Source: Erinaceus europaeus (Eukaryota; Chordata; Mammalia; Eulipotyphla; Erinaceidae). Taken from it: a stretch of 64,000 bases of DNA. The notes beneath the pieces were generated by a model that saw only the letters and a program-made list of their open reading frames with translations, made no database searches and was not told where the DNA came from. Positions within the stretch are counted from its first letter, which is position 1; the number at the start of each line of letters is the position of its first letter. Positions 1 to 10,771 of the stretch are shown piece by piece. The position numbers were made by a program, and so were the translations under genes. The DNA lies in NCBI RefSeq assembly GCF_950295315.1, contig NC_080165.1, positions 7,938,417-8,002,416 on the forward strand, read 5' to 3'.

Positions 1-226
1 GCCGTTGTTGTGGTTACTGTTGTTGTTGGATAGGACAGAAAGAAATGGAGAGAGGAGGGGAAGACAGAGAGGGGGAGAGAAAGACAGACACCTGCAGACC
101 TGCTTCACTACTTGTGAAGTGACTCCCTTGCAGATGGGGAGCCGGGGGCTCAAACTGGGATCCTTAAGCCAGTCCTTGAGCTTTGTGCCACGTGCGCTTA
201 ACCCACTGCACCACCGTCTGACTCCT
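1..226 (-). repeat. SINE type A, cut by window edge
   Basis: Reverse-oriented tRNA-derived SINE. The right end holds the inverted tRNA-like head, with a degenerate B box read as GGGGGCTCAAAC near 146. The left end lies in the (CAA)n tail, so the element starts outside the window. It directly abuts an L1 3' fragment. Confidence 0.85.
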
Positions 227-770
227 CTTGGGGATAGATCCTAAGGAACCCAACACACCCATCCAAAAAGATCTGAGTGTAACTATGTTCATAGCAGTAC
301 AATTTGTAATAGCCAAAACCTGGAAGCAACCCAGGTGTCCAACAACAGATGAGTGGCTGAGCAAGTTGTGGTCTATATACACAATGGAATACTACTCAGC
401 TATTAAAAATGGTGACTCCATCATTTTCACCCCATCATGGATGGAACTTGAAGAAATCATATTAAGTGAAATAATTCAGAAACAGAAGGATGAATATGGG
501 ATGATCTCACTCACAGGCAGATGCTGAAAAACAAGATCAGAAGAGAAAACACAAGTAGAACTTGGACTGGAGTTGGTGTATTGCACCAAAGTAAGACTCT
601 GGGGTGTGTGGGGGGGAGAATACAGGTCCTGGAAAAGGATGACAGGGGACCTAGTGGGGGTTGTATTGTTATGTGGAAAACTGAGAGATGTATAAACTAC
701 TGTATTTACTGTCAAATGTAAAACATTAATCCCCCTTAATAATTTCCTTAATAAAGGAAAAAAAATTAAA
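227..770 (+). mobile_element. L1 3' fragment (end of ORF2 plus 3' UTR)
   Basis: Translation of 228-527 gives the C-terminal end of L1 ORF2p, including the hallmark stretches AKTWKQPRCPTTDEWL and YTMEYYSAIKN, with a stop at 525-527. About 240 bases of 3' UTR follow, ending in an A-rich tail. The same C-terminal block recurs at 12,700-13,013 and degenerately at 48,790-49,010. This is a 5'-truncated copy downstream of SHPRH exon 9 with respect to SHPRH transcription. Confidence 0.85.
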
Positions 771-930
771 AATAGTCTACTGTTCTTATTTCTTAGACTC
801 AATTTCTCTTAATTTCTGATTTAATATCATCTTATTAATTTTTGTGCTCAACTAACAAGTGTTCAAAAAAAAAAAAAAGACCATCCAAAGGAGGTTACAC
901 TGAACTACACCTTTAGAAGAGTTGCCTTAC

Positions 931-1584
931 CAAGACACGAAGAGATGAGGAGCTCACATGCCTGTTGATTTCATCCACCCACTGGTGACAGATGGAACTG
1001 GGCGAGATGATCAGAGTGGCCCTTGTTGACACCGGTTCCATTGCAACAAGGCAGTGGGGACAGTAAAATGGTTTAACCTTCAGATTCTTCTCCTCGTAAT
1101 TCACACATTTTGCATGTTGCCACAGGTGGCATTTCAGGCACCGAACACGCGCCTTACAATCTAGCTGGTTGAGTTCACCACATATGCACTCAAAGCGATC
1201 ATCAGAGGGCCTAACACTCTTAGGAGAGGGCGTACCACTACCAGTGGGGTCTAGAGATTCAGTCTGGTCTTCGGCTTCGTGTTTTGGCGTGGCATTAAAG
1301 ACATTGGTACTACTAGACAAGGTCACGTCAGTCACTCCAGAGTCACTGGTGGCTGGGCAGTGGTTTTGTGAACTGAGATTGGTGTCAGGCTGACTTCCTC
1401 CCTTTTTTGTGAATGGAACCAGCTTTTTCCTCATTTTGCTACGATACCTCCTAGCCTTACAGTAGTAGTAGTAAGGGTCGTCGTCATCATCATCAGAGGT
1501 ATTTGAGGGCAAATATTCAGAATCTGTATCTTTGTTCCCTGATCTTCTTGATTCTTTCTGAATTTTCCTTGGACTCCCAAATAC
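931..1584 (-). CDS. SHPRH: SHPRH exon 9 (PHD finger exon)
   Basis: SHPRH is a nuclear SNF2-type ATPase and RING E3 ligase that polyubiquitinates PCNA in the tolerance of replication-blocking damage. This exon supplies 218 codons, residues about 505-722 as assembled here. It opens VFGSPRKIQKESRRS, then an acidic run followed by PYYYY, a basic RRYRSKMRKK patch, a low-complexity Ser/Thr linker, and a PHD finger (about 637-682) with the pattern C-x-C, C-x2-C, H-x2-C, C-x2-C. It ends RATLIISPSSICHQWVDEI and LRVL, part of the split helicase core. The acceptor is at 1585-1586 and the donor GTAAGG at 930-925, both in phase 0. The next exon lies outside the window. The linker between acidic run and PHD differs most from the human protein as I remember it; the PHD is well kept. 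Confidence 0.95.
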
Positions 1585-2246
1585 CTAGGGAAAAATGATG
1601 TGATTGATTTCATCACTGATAACATTTTAAAAAATTAAATTCCCAGCACAGTATACTTTATTCAATAGTCCAGTAGACGGTCTCTGCTATCCTGTTCCCT
1701 AAGGAGAACCAATCCTACTGAGTGTTTTAAAATTTATTTAGAAGAATCACCCCTACAGACCTTAAGTTTAAAAGAAAAGGAAGCTTAACAGACAGGGATT
1801 GGGGAGGGTGACCACAAAGTAGAATGTGGACTGAGCTCAGGGGAGGGACTCGGCGGGAGGGCAGGAAGGAAACGTTGAGGACCTGGTACATAATGAAATT
1901 GCAGGCGTGTGTCAATGACTGCTGGGAAGTATTATCTCCCTCAATTAAAGAAAAAGCAGCAGCAGCAGCAGCTTTGTAAAAAAAAAAAAAAATGTAAAGA
2001 CCATAAGACAAGGCCATGGGAAAAATGAGAACTTGTGAAATATTCAAAATGTGTATAAAGAAGTGTGCTAATACAAAGTCTCATCAATATCTTCAAAGTA
2101 TGGAACAGATCTGAGAGGACAGACCAGCTGTTTTAAACTCTGCAGTATGCGCAAACCACTTTAGAATCCACGCTCTATTAATTAATTACATATTAGGACT
2201 TATTCGTTACTTGCTATGTCCTATGTACTCTTCCCTGCATATAGTG

Positions 2247-2371
2247 GGAGGGGGAAGAAGACGGAGTTTCAAGAGCAGTAAAGCAGAGCTGCAGGTGTCT
2301 CTCTGTCTCTCTTCTCTAGCTTCCCCCTCCCCAGATTCTCTGTCTCTACTCAATTAAAAAAATAAATAAAA
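2247..2371 (+). repeat. SINE type B fragment
   Basis: Only the middle and tail remain: a degenerate GAAGCAGAGCTGCAGGTGTCTC block, the CT-rich body and an AATAAATAAA tail. The tRNA head is missing. Confidence 0.65.
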
Positions 2372-2418
2372 CATAAATGCATAAAAAGCATGTATTTCCT
2401 TAATATATTTTCTCTTAC

Positions 2419-2675
2419 CTGCTTTTTTGTTTTATCATATAGATCTTCTTCCTTGTAATTTTTCCCCAAAGTGAAAGTCCCAGAAAAACCATGACCTTTG
2501 ACTTGCTTGACAAGACCTTCCACAATTAAACATTTCAACATCCGTTTCAGAAGATTCCTGTTGCGCTGAACATCGTATCTATATACAGAACTCACATACT
2601 TATAGATGGAAAGGATGGACACTCCTTTTTTCCCATTCATTTCTCTCACGGCTGTCAGGATCATTACACGTGTAG
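2419..2675 (-). CDS. SHPRH: SHPRH exon 8 (linker-histone H15 domain)
   Basis: Encodes residues about 420-504, starting TRVMILTAVREMNGKKG and ending in KKQ. The segment VSILSIYKYVSSVYRYD followed by NLLKRMLKCL and GFSGTFTLGK is the linker-histone H1/H5-like winged helix that SHPRH carries inside its ATPase domain, a DNA-binding module. The acceptor TTTAG lies at 2680-2676. The exon starts on codon position 2, completing a proline codon split with exon 7. The donor GTAAGA follows at 2418. Its 257 bases are 2 + 85 codons, which matches the neighbouring phases. Confidence 0.96.
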
Positions 2676-2890
2676 CTAAACGCAAAAGGATAGGCTATCT
2701 CAATCAAAATAATGACAATTAAAAGAAAGTAAAACTCAAGTCAATTTGAGTTTGTAGTAAGGACCACACTAAGAAAAAAGTAGATTAAAGATTCACTGGA
2801 GATATACTATCTGTATGTATAAAATCTCTCAACACACTAAACGATAAAGTGTATGGAAATAATTTGTTAACCCTACAAAACAATCATTAT

Positions 2891-2891
2891 A

Positions 2892-2962
<71 letters not shown>
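2891..2962. repeat. (CT)n(CA)n compound microsatellite
   Basis: A dinucleotide CT run passes directly into a CA run with one CATA interruption. Located in SHPRH intron 7. Confidence 0.97.
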
Positions 2963-2967
<5 letters not shown>

Positions 2968-3090
2968 GTTACTTAGGACAGGGGGATAGACATGCAGTGT
3001 TAGTATATCAGACATCGTGAAAGAACCTTAAGGTCCAGATAACACATGACAGCTGAACACTGCTTTGTTCTCTCTCATAGAAAATAAACA

Positions 3091-3130
3091 GACAGACAAA
3101 CCAAACCAACCAACCAACCAACCAACCAAG
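3091..3130. repeat. (CCAA)n tetranucleotide repeat
   Basis: GACA units pass into about seven CCAA units in SHPRH intron 7. Confidence 0.95.
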
Positions 3131-3269
3131 ACCATGTCTCTGTGGCAGTAATTATTTCAGCATATGATAGGAGAAACATTAGTTTGCTATAGAATGTAAA
3201 GCAGCTGTTGATGCTTGAGAGTAAACAAGTTTGGTCTAAAGTGCAAGCTAACAGAATTTAAGCATAACA

Positions 3270-3591
3270 GCTGGGGCTTGGTGACTGCACTATGAATCCA
3301 CTGCTCCTGGAGGCTATTTTTTTTCCCTTTTGTTGCCCTTGTTGTTTATCATTGTTGTTGTTATTATTGATGTCGTTGTTGTTGGATAGGACAGAGAGAA
3401 ATGGAGAGAGGGGGAAGACAGAGAGGGGGAGAGAGAGAGAGATAGACACTTGCAGACCTGCTTCACCGCCTGTGAAACAACCCCCCTACACAGACAGATC
3501 GGGAGCCGGGGGGCTCGAACCAGGATCCTTATGCTGGTCCTTGCACTTGGCGCCCTGTGCACTTAACCTACTGCCCTACCACCTGACTCCC
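3270..3591 (-). repeat. SINE type A with extended tail module
   Basis: Full inverted copy: left end carries the extended module (CTGGGGCTTGG and CTGCTCCTGGAGGC), then the tail, body and inverted head ending CACCTGACTCCC. Same orientation as SHPRH transcription. Confidence 0.9.
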
Positions 3592-3692
3592 AAGAGTAAT
3601 CTTTTTTTAATAACAACTGTAAAGTGCATCCCACAAAATTCAGTGTAGAAACACGGCTTTTTTTTTTTTTTTAAATAAGATTTCTTACTTAC

Positions 3693-3801
3693 GGGGACAG
3701 TGAACTTTTTCTTTTGGTTCAAATTCCATATTCTGTGTTTCTTTGTTTTTCACTTTTCCTTCAGAATGACATGATGGGATGAAATAATTCACCACTTTTC
3801 C
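3693..3801 (-). CDS. SHPRH: SHPRH exon 7
   Basis: Short exon of 36 codons plus one base, not detectable as a long open frame, found by phase and homology. Read on the minus strand it begins GKVVNYFIPSCHSEGKV and ends in KEKVHCP plus the first base of a proline codon completed by exon 8. It follows CTGTGTCAG at the acceptor (3803-3802) and precedes a near-perfect donor GTAAGTAAG (3692 downward). It links the Walker A segment to the H15 domain. The human protein has a very similar lysine-rich linker here. Confidence 0.92.
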
Positions 3802-3958
3802 CTGACACAGACAACATTAAGTAGTCATAAAGTGTTCTGCTTATCAAAATTAACCCTCCTATCAGTGACATACAAGAGTTGTAAAAAAGTTATGAGAGAC
3901 TGAATAGGTACGTGAAAATACGCACTAGCATTAATCCTAAGGAAAGGAAAGGGAATAT

Positions 3959-4018
3959 TAGACTGCAATGAACTGTCACCTCAACCCTGTTAAGATGGCT
4001 ATTAGCAAAAATAGTGGG
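3959..4018 (+). mobile_element. L1 relic, left part
   Basis: The sequence ACTGTCACCTCAACCCTGTT and AAGATGGCTATTAGCAAAA resembles the end of L1 ORF2. It is interrupted by the SINE that follows and resumes at 4,239. Confidence 0.55.
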
Positions 4019-4238
4019 TGGGCCAGGTGGTGGCACCCTGGTTGAGCGCACATGTTACAATGTGCGAGGACCTGGGTTTGAGCCCCCAGTCCCCACCTGC
4101 AGGGGGAAAACTTTACGAGTGGTGAATCAGGGTTGTAGATCTCTCTCCCTTTCCCTTTCTCCCTCTCTGTCTGTCACCTTCTTCCTTCTCAATTCCTGGC
4201 AGTCTCTATCCAATAGAGATAATATTTAAAAAAATTTA
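4019..4238 (+). repeat. SINE type B, inserted in an L1 relic
   Basis: Complete head (GGGCCAGGTGGTGGCACC), B box GGGTTTGAGCC, body and tail TATCCAATAGAGATAAT. Splits an older L1 fragment, so it is younger than that L1. Confidence 0.85.
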
Positions 4239-4500
4239 AATCAGTTGGAATTCCTCAAAAAATTGAAATCGACTATGGAGTGACTATGATCCAGTCACTC
4301 CAACTCTGGGTAAAATGAAAACATTAACTGTGGCATTGTGGATAAGAGCCAAGATGGATGAACAGACAAAGAAGTTGGGAGACGTATACACACTAGACAC
4401 ACAGTCAGTGTACATACACGACAGAGAATCACTCAGCTGAAACCCACATGGAATCCTGCTGTTTACAACAATATGGATGTGCCTTCAGGGCAAGCGAACA
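4239..4500 (+). mobile_element. L1 relic, right part (ORF2 C-terminal remnant)
   Basis: Degraded but recognisable L1 ORF2 3' sequence: a TATGATCCAGTCACTCCAAC block, then GAATCACTCAGCTGAAACCC. No open frame remains. Confidence 0.6.
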
Positions 4501-5534
4501 AACAAAAGACCAAGCTTAGAGGAGTAACTGGAGGAGGCAGACGAGAAGGGAGTTTAAACCTAGCCCTGCCACGAGGGAGGAGGTTCTGTGTTTAGTCTTT
4601 GTCACTGTCTCTGCTCATTTAAGATAGAAAAATAATAATCATGAAAGGATAAATGCACTATCTATGCATAAGACTTTCGGTTTTTATTTAAAACTTGACA
4701 ATAAGACATAGTTATAAAGTATACACACACCATCTATGTGACCATAAGGATGGGGTTTCTGGCTTGTTTTTTTCCAGTAAATTCTGAAAAATACTTATTA
4801 AATATCAACACTGTTTGCTGAAAAACAGAAGGCACCCAAAGAGGTTGTTAACAGCTGGTAGATTCCTCGTCCTCCTTGGGAGGGAGTAAAGAATTAAAAA
4901 CCAAAGTCTTTACTTGAAAATGACTGTAGCACTGCAGTCAAGTTTCTGTAACCTGATGAGGTGTTAACAGTGTCTCAGGGACGTGAAAGAGGCTTCCGAA
5001 ACTGGTGGCTAAACTCACACTCAGGAGAGTCTGTGAGAAGGCCCTGCAGTCACACAAGCATGACTGACCAGTCTAACTGCTACCCTCTGAAGAGGCCGGC
5101 TGAGCTTCAGAGACTGCCGGCAGGCGTGGCTAAGGACTAACAGAACAGCAAAGACTCGCCCCCCAAAACAAGAGATTTTGACAACCGTCGAATCCACAAA
5201 TCTAGCTCTCAAAAATATCTACTGGTAATATGAAGACTTGGACTAATGAGCGAACATCTGAAGAAACAGTACTTTCCTGAAGGAGTTTCTCTGCCAACTA
5301 GAAGGGATCTTGGTACTGACGGCAAGTTTTCTTCCCATTTGGCCAACCTGACTTATTAAAACCCTGCCAGGTCAAACGTCACTTTCTCTGTGCCCATTCG
5401 AAGTTAACTAAGTAACTGAACTGAAAGCTTTGTCTTCAGTGGCAAACAAATGCTCACCACCTGATGGTTTTTGAGAACTCATGGCCCCCCAGCCCCAAGC
5501 CTGGCCTTTTCGATGCATACACTATTCCTCTTAC

Positions 5535-5685
5535 CTCAGGGAGACTGAGGGCATCTTGTTTGACATCTTGTCGAGTGTGTGTCAGAATCAGAGCCAGAAC
5601 CTCCACTGTCTTTCCAAGACCCATTTCATCTGCTAAGATTCCACCAAGCAACTGTGGTCCGGCACTTGGGTACTCACGAGTAATG
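5535..5685 (-). CDS. SHPRH: SHPRH exon 6 (Walker A of the SNF2 ATPase)
   Basis: Encodes the end of a split cysteine codon plus 50 codons (residues about 333-382). It contains [19 protein letters not shown], the SNF2 helicase motif I in which GLGKT is the ATP-binding P-loop and Lys about 357 the key residue. [20 protein letters not shown] follows. The acceptor TTCTGTAG lies at 5693-5686 and the donor GTAAGAGG at 5534 downward. Almost unchanged from other mammals in this stretch, so it appears functional. Confidence 0.97.
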
Positions 5686-5717
5686 CTACAGAAGAGAAGA
5701 ACACATTAACAGGAAAA

Positions 5718-5718
<1 letters not shown>

Positions 5719-5772
<54 letters not shown>
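5719..5772. repeat. (CT)n(CA)n microsatellite
   Basis: A CT run followed by a CA run, starting about 35 bases upstream of the SHPRH exon 6 acceptor in transcript sense. On the transcript it reads (TG)n(GA)n. Confidence 0.96.
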
Positions 5773-6061
5773 TTCTTGAAGAAGCCTAAGCTTCCTGAAA
5801 CTACATTTTTGCACCATGAGGTAAAGAACAGAGATCACCAGAAAACTGTCTAAAATGACAACTGGAAAAACAGAGGAGGCAGTGGTAAATAGCCACCATT
5901 TCTTCTCATCTAAAAGAAATTTCTACCTTCTTTTTGTCATCTTCATCAGCCTGTAGATCAAAAGTAAGGCAATAGTTACTGATTCACTACCTCTGCTCAA
6001 TGATTCCTAATACTTGTGACAGCTTTAATGAAGACTATTAAAAATCATCTACATTTCTTTT

Positions 6062-6315
6062 TAAATTTATTTATTTATTCCCTTTTGTTGCCCTTGTTGC
6101 TTTACTGTTGTTGTTGGATAGGACAGAGATAATTGGAGAGAGGAGGGGAAGACAGAGAGGGGGAGTGAAAGATAGACACCTGCAGACCTGCTTCACCACC
6201 TGTGAAGCAACTCCCCTGCAGGTGGGGAGCCGGGGGCTTGAACCAGGATCCTCACGCTGGTCCTTGCGCTTTGCGCCACCTGGACTTTATCTGCTGAGCT
6301 ACCACCAGACTCCCC
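6062..6315 (-). repeat. SINE type A
   Basis: Inverted copy with tail on the left and head on the right (B box read as GGGGGCTTGAACC); the A-box end is eroded (ATCTGCTGAGCTACC). Confidence 0.88.
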
Positions 6316-6560
6316 CATACTTTTACTTAGAATTAAAATCTCATTAAATATCAGTTAAGTACTTTAAGTGCCTTATACTATAATTATTTAGGAGGAAATG
6401 GTATTAACTCTATGTCAAACTCAATCTATAAAATTGTGCAAGAAGATTTTTACTATTCTCTTCTTGAAGCACTACCAATGATAAACACACAGGCTACCAA
6501 TCTTAAACAGGTTTTCAAAATATTTATCTTGATTATCAAGCCCATAAAGCTTTGCCTTAC

Positions 6561-6639
6561 CAGCCCGTGTATGGATTATAGTAGAGCTTCAAACCCTCAG
6601 GTGTAATGATCTCCCGCCATAAGAAGTGCAGGGCATTTT
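6561..6639 (-). CDS. SHPRH: SHPRH exon 5
   Basis: Small exon encoding 25 full codons, NALHFLWREIITPEGLKLYY then NPYTG, with split codons at both ends (phase 2 in, phase 2 out). The acceptor TTTTTTAG is at 6647-6640 and the donor GTAAGGC at 6560 downward. Its first two bases must complete a codon whose first base comes from exon 4; this decides the exon 4 donor (see that entry). Together with exons 4 and 6 it forms the start of the SNF2 N-terminal ATPase lobe. Confidence 0.95.
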
Positions 6640-7148
6640 CTAAAAAATAAGTTAAAAGATTTATATAAATATATGTATATATGTGTAACCATGTATATAT
6701 CCTTTTTTTTTTTTTTTTTTGGACACAAATGTTTTCCAAATAAGAAAAAGAGTAAAAACCAAACAAGAGACAGAGCACAGTAAATTTCAGATAACTGATG
6801 GGAGAAGACAATGAACACATAGCTAACTTGTATGCGATAAAAAGACAAGTTTTTATGAAATCTTCAATATGTCAACAGACACATGCTAGTGTGCTAATTT
6901 ACTTATCTATCTTAACCAGAGCCAACCTCTCCTATAGGTCTAAGAGTGGTAAGTAAGCTTTACTTAACTGAGGAAAAAAATAAAGCGAAGTACTGAATTT
7001 GTTTCAGCTAGAATCTTCAATGGTCATTTCTCATTTTTAAAGTGGCTTAAACCAATTGCCAAACAAAGTGTTTCTCTACTCAAGAGTGGAACTGCAGGAT
7101 GTTGCCCTGCCTTTTTTAAGGATTAGTAAATGACATAAGAATACAGAT

Positions 7149-7428
7149 ACGCACCAGGTTAAGTGCACAGGGCACAAACACAAAGCACAAGGCCCAGCAT
7201 AAGGATCCCGGTTCAAGCCCCTGGCTCCCCACCTGCAGGGGAGACACCTCACAGGCGGTGAAGCAGGTCTGCAGGTGTCTGTCTTTCTCTCCCCCTCTCT
7301 GTCTTCCCCTCCTCTCTCCATTTCTTTTTGTTCTATCTAACAACGATGACATCAATAATAACTATAGCAATAAAACAACAAGGGCAACAAAAGGGAAAGT
7401 AAATAAATATTAAAAAAAAAAAAAAAAA
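7149..7428 (+). repeat. SINE type A, head slightly truncated
   Basis: Begins inside the A-box region (GCACCAGGTTAAGTGCAC), has a clear B box GGTTCAAGCCC, and ends in an A-run at 7,412-7,428. Confidence 0.88.
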
Positions 7429-7868
7429 GAAATCCACCAGGTCTCTTGTCCCAACCCCCCACCAACTGTGTGTGTCCTGTCACTCTGCCACAGAAACTTA
7501 TTGAGACAGTGGTGGCCTCCCAGAGAGGCTGGCCCATGAGGAGATTTCTGAGGGTGACGGGAATATTTCACGTCAGTAGTGATAAAGTAGCATAGAGAGG
7601 CCTCATAAAAAACCACCTCCATGAAAATACAAAACAGGTGAGATTTTATTATTTATTTTGTAGAATAACAGATCTATTTCAAACCTAGAAAAATTAGGCT
7701 AAGTCTCCTGCTTTCGTCTCTAACATTCTCCACCTATCTGTGATGTTTCTTGAAGATGAACCAGCAAGATTTCCATCTGCTCACATTCAAAAAGTGATTC
7801 TCAGTGGAGAAAGAATGTAAAAAAAAAAAGAAAAGAAAAACAACTTGAGTTTTACAAATTCTTCCCCC

Positions 7869-8098
7869 CACCTCCAGGGTTATCGCTGGGGCTCAGTGCC
7901 TGCACTACGAGTCCACTGCTCCTGGAAGCCATCTTTTTTCCATTGTCGTTGCTGGATGGGGTGGATAGAGAGGGAGAGAGAAGGTCACCTGCAGACCTGC
8001 TTCAGCACATGCAAAGCATCCCCCCTACAGGTGGGGAGCTGAGGGCTCGAACTGGGATCCTATGTGCACTTAACCCGGTGCGCCACCAGTGCAGCCCC
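7869..8098 (-). repeat. SINE type A with extended tail, internally shortened
   Basis: Inverted copy: extended module at left (CACCTCCAGGGTTATCGCTG), shortened body, inverted head ending GCGCCACCAGTGCAGCCCC. Confidence 0.85.
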
Positions 8099-8275
8099 GA
8101 GTCTTACAAATTCTAATCAAGGAAGCCTTGACTTTGAGAACAATGGCAGCTGAAGATGCAAGGTAAGTGTATTCTATCCCGCTATCTTTATCATCTGTTC
8201 CATGATCGATTTCACCCCTCCTCTGTTTTCTTCAGATCTCTGGTCACTTTGACTTTTCAAAAATAATTTGTACTT

Positions 8276-8404
8276 GGGGCTGTTCAAGGGCAGCAAGATG
8301 GTTATGCAAAAAGACTCTTATGCCTGAGGCTCTGAGGTCTCAGGTTCAATCCTCAGCACTACCATAAACCAGAGCTGAGCTGCAATCGGGCCAGAAAGAA
8401 AACA
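8276..8404 (+). repeat. SINE type C
   Basis: Head GCAGCAAGATGGTTATGCAA, B-box-like GGTTCAATCC, and body CCAGAGCTGAGCTGC. Lies about 45 bases downstream of SHPRH exon 4 in transcript sense, inverted to the gene. Confidence 0.75.
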
Positions 8405-8447
8405 AGAAACGAGTAGAGTGGGATCTCTTAAAGGAAGTTGTACTCGC

Positions 8448-8666
8448 CACTAGGTGGTCCGCCGCTGAACCGCTCTCGCTGCAGCATCCACTGCACAGCC
8501 TCTCTCTGGTAAGGCCTCAACACGGGATTCAGCGCTGGGTGCTGGACGTCCACAGGAATGGAGTAGGTTTCCTGCTGATGTGTTTGCTTCACAAAGTGAT
8601 AGAGTTCGTCAATGTCCTGTCCTTCTGGCTCATTCTCTGAATCTTCGTCATCCTCTTCCAACACAT
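8448..8666 (-). CDS. SHPRH: SHPRH exon 4, with a probable GC donor
   Basis: Encodes the end of a split Asp codon plus 72 codons: VLEEDDEDSENEPEGQDIDE, then LYHFVKQTHQQE, and HPALNPVLRPYQREAVQWML, the Q-motif-like start of the SNF2 fold. The acceptor GACGTGCAG is at 8675-8667. Exon 5 requires one leftover base at the 3' end. That places the end at 8448, giving a donor G|GCGAGT (GC-AG intron) and the junction residues PPSEN, which match the human PATES position by position. The GT at 8443-8442 would shift the frame. A weak GT at 8450-8449 (CTA|GTGGCG) would keep frame but drop one codon. The first option fits best; transcripts would decide. Confidence 0.9.
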
Positions 8667-8763
8667 CTGCACGTCCAACAGCAAACAAGACTCAAACAAC
8701 GGCAACAATGCAAACAACCTAGTCCAACTTTTAGGACCAGAAGCAATTCTCTCTTTTTTTTTT

Positions 8764-9105
8764 GCCTCCAGGGTTATTGCCGGGGCTCAGTGCCTGCACC
8801 ATGAATCCACTGCTCCTGGAGGCCATTTTTTTCCCTTTTTTGTTACCTTGGTGGTTTTACCATTGTTGTGGTCATTATTATGGTTGTTATTGATGTCGTC
8901 CTTATTGGACAGGACAGAGAGAAATGGAGAGAGGAGGGGAAGACAGAGATGGGGGGAGAAAGACAGATACCTGCAGACCTGCTTCACCGCCTGTGAAGCG
9001 ACTCCCCTGCAGGTGGGGAGCCGGGGGCTCGAACCAGGATCCTTAGGCCGGTCCTTGCGCTTTGCGCCACGTGCGCTTAACCCGCTGCGCCACTGCCCGA
9101 CCCCC
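8764..9105 (-). repeat. SINE type A with extended tail, nearly complete
   Basis: Inverted full-length copy from the extended module (GCCTCCAGGGTTATTGCCGG) to an intact head ending GCGCCACTGCCCGACCCCC. CpG sites in head and body are largely preserved, which suggests youth. Confidence 0.92.
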
Positions 9106-9279
9106 TAGCAATTCTCTTTCTAAGGCCTTTTCTTCATGGGAGTGGGGGGTCGAGAGTGGGAAGAAAACAAGTACCACCCAACTCCGGTTCATCAAACCTG
9201 GTAACTCAGGAGTACAAGCCCACTGCTTTCCCTTCAGGTTTCCCCCCATCACCACAAGAATCCTTATCCTAAGAACACA

Positions 9280-9386
9280 CCGTGCAGCCTCACAGTTGGA
9301 TAAGAGAGGTTCTGGGTTCCGTCTCTGGCGTCACATGCGTCAGGGTGATGCTCTGGTTCTCGCTCTCATGAAAGAACAAATCTTAA
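9280..9386 (+). repeat. SINE type D fragment
   Basis: Diverged copy: TGCAGCCTCACAGTTGGATAA head remnant, GTCAGGGTGATGCTCTGGTT, ending AAATCTT. Compare 26,357 and 26,918. Confidence 0.55.
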
Positions 9387-9654
9387 CAGCAAGTGTTGCC
9401 CTTGGCACCTGAGCAACACTCTGACATGACAACATTTCAGAGATAGCAGCAACACAGTGTGCCCTGCCTGTCTGGCAGGGAGCTGTGTGCTCCCCCTTTG
9501 TCTGCTCAATGTTCCGCAAAGGCTAGGCTGCTTTTGGTAGCTCAAGAGTTGTGGTTACGTACTGGTTTTAGTCTAGACTCAATAGACACTTCAAAAATGA
9601 ATGTATCTTTTATGATTTAAAAATGATTATTATTTTTTTCCTCGAGTTCAACCT

Positions 9655-9965
9655 TTATCTTTTTTTTTTTTTTTAATTTTTACTTATAAAAAGGAAACAC
9701 TGACAAAAACCATAGGATAAGAGGGGTACAACTCCACATAATTCCCAACACCAGAATTCTGTATCCCACCCCCTCCCCTATTCTCTATCCCTCTGGGAGG
9801 GTGGACCCAGGGTCATTGTGGGTTGCAGAAGGTGGAAGGTCTGGCTTCTATAATTGCTTCCCGCTGAGCATGGGCCTGGACAGGTCGATCCACACTCCCA
9901 GCCTGCCTCTCTCTTTCCCTAGTGGGGCAGGGCCATGGGGAATTGGGGCTCTGGGACACATTATT
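9655..9965 (-). mobile_element. L1 3' end (3' UTR only)
   Basis: A T-run at the left is the inverted A-tail. The rest is the L1 3' UTR block found in the young L1 at 13,300-13,796 (here AACACTGACAAAAACCATAG, then GACCCAGGGTCATTGTGGG). 5'-truncated insertion. Confidence 0.85.
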
Positions 9966-10011
9966 TTATCTCACTTTATACCTGAACATAAAAAAATCTA
10001 TATGCAAACAT

Positions 10012-10012
<1 letters not shown>

Positions 10013-10073
<61 letters not shown>
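10013..10073. repeat. (CT)n(CA)n microsatellite
   Basis: CT run passing into a long uninterrupted CA run in SHPRH intron 3. Confidence 0.97.
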
Positions 10074-10077
<4 letters not shown>

Positions 10078-10080
10078 GCC

Positions 10081-10297
10081 ACCAGGGCCATCATGCCTCC
10101 TGGTGGCCATTTTCCCTTTCTTTTTGTTGATAAGAGACAGAAAATAAACAAGTAAATAAATAAATAAATAAATGTAGAGAGGAAGAAAGAGAAACAATTT
10201 TTTGTACAGTTTCACGAAACTTCCCCTCTACAGGTGGGGGCCAGGGGGCGAAACCTGGGCATATGTGCTCTCTGGGGTGTGAGACCACCTGGCCCCT
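10081..10297 (-). repeat. SINE-related element, diverged
   Basis: Contains a CCTCCTGGTGGCCATTTTCCC module, an A-rich ATAAATAAATAAATAA stretch, and an inverted B-box-like GGGGGCGAAACCTGGGC with CCACCTGGCCCC at the head end. Probably an old SINE with extended tail. Confidence 0.6.
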
Positions 10298-10756
10298 CAG
10301 ACAGTGTTTTGTTTTTTGTTTCTTTCTTAAAATATTTAACAATTCTTAAGCTGAAAATAATATGCATTTACTAACAGTAGCAGCTATTATAAAAGGGAGA
10401 AATGCTTTAGCCACTAATATAAATTTGTAAGAATATCACATTTGCTAACCCAAAATGTCCTGTGGAAGATAATTCATTCCTATTATCATGTAAAAAAAAA
10501 TTCAAAATATTGAAAAAACATTAAAACCCTTCATTAAAATAAAAAAAAATATTTTATGGGTTAAACAAATTGCCTATTTACTTTTGTATATTCTAGAGTG
10601 AAAAGCTTGTAGGACAAGGTTAATAGTTCCCTTTAATAAAAATTATGCTGTAAACGATTTTCAGAATTTCACAGCTGTAAAGACCTACTACTAGCAACTG
10701 AATTTGAAGTTTTCATTTCAAAAGTTCAAACATCACGTTTGATCGTTTTAAATTCT

Positions 10757-10771
10757 AAAATGCTTACAGGT
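10757..10771 (+). repeat. Target-site duplication, 5' copy (L1)
   Basis: AAAATGCTTACAGGT occurs here and again, identically, at 13,797-13,811. The preceding TTCT/AAAA fits the L1 endonuclease preference TTTT/AAAA with one mismatch. Confidence 0.95.

Noticed and set aside
8443..8444. Standard GT donor at 8,443 for SHPRH exon 4
   Set aside because: It leaves two bases, which together with the two bases entering from exon 5 break the reading frame of all following exons.
8848..9108. Recurring frames of 60-115 codons containing DRTERNGERRGRQR or HLQTCFTACEATPLQ
   Set aside because: These are translations of type A SINEs and appear at more than twenty places; not genes.
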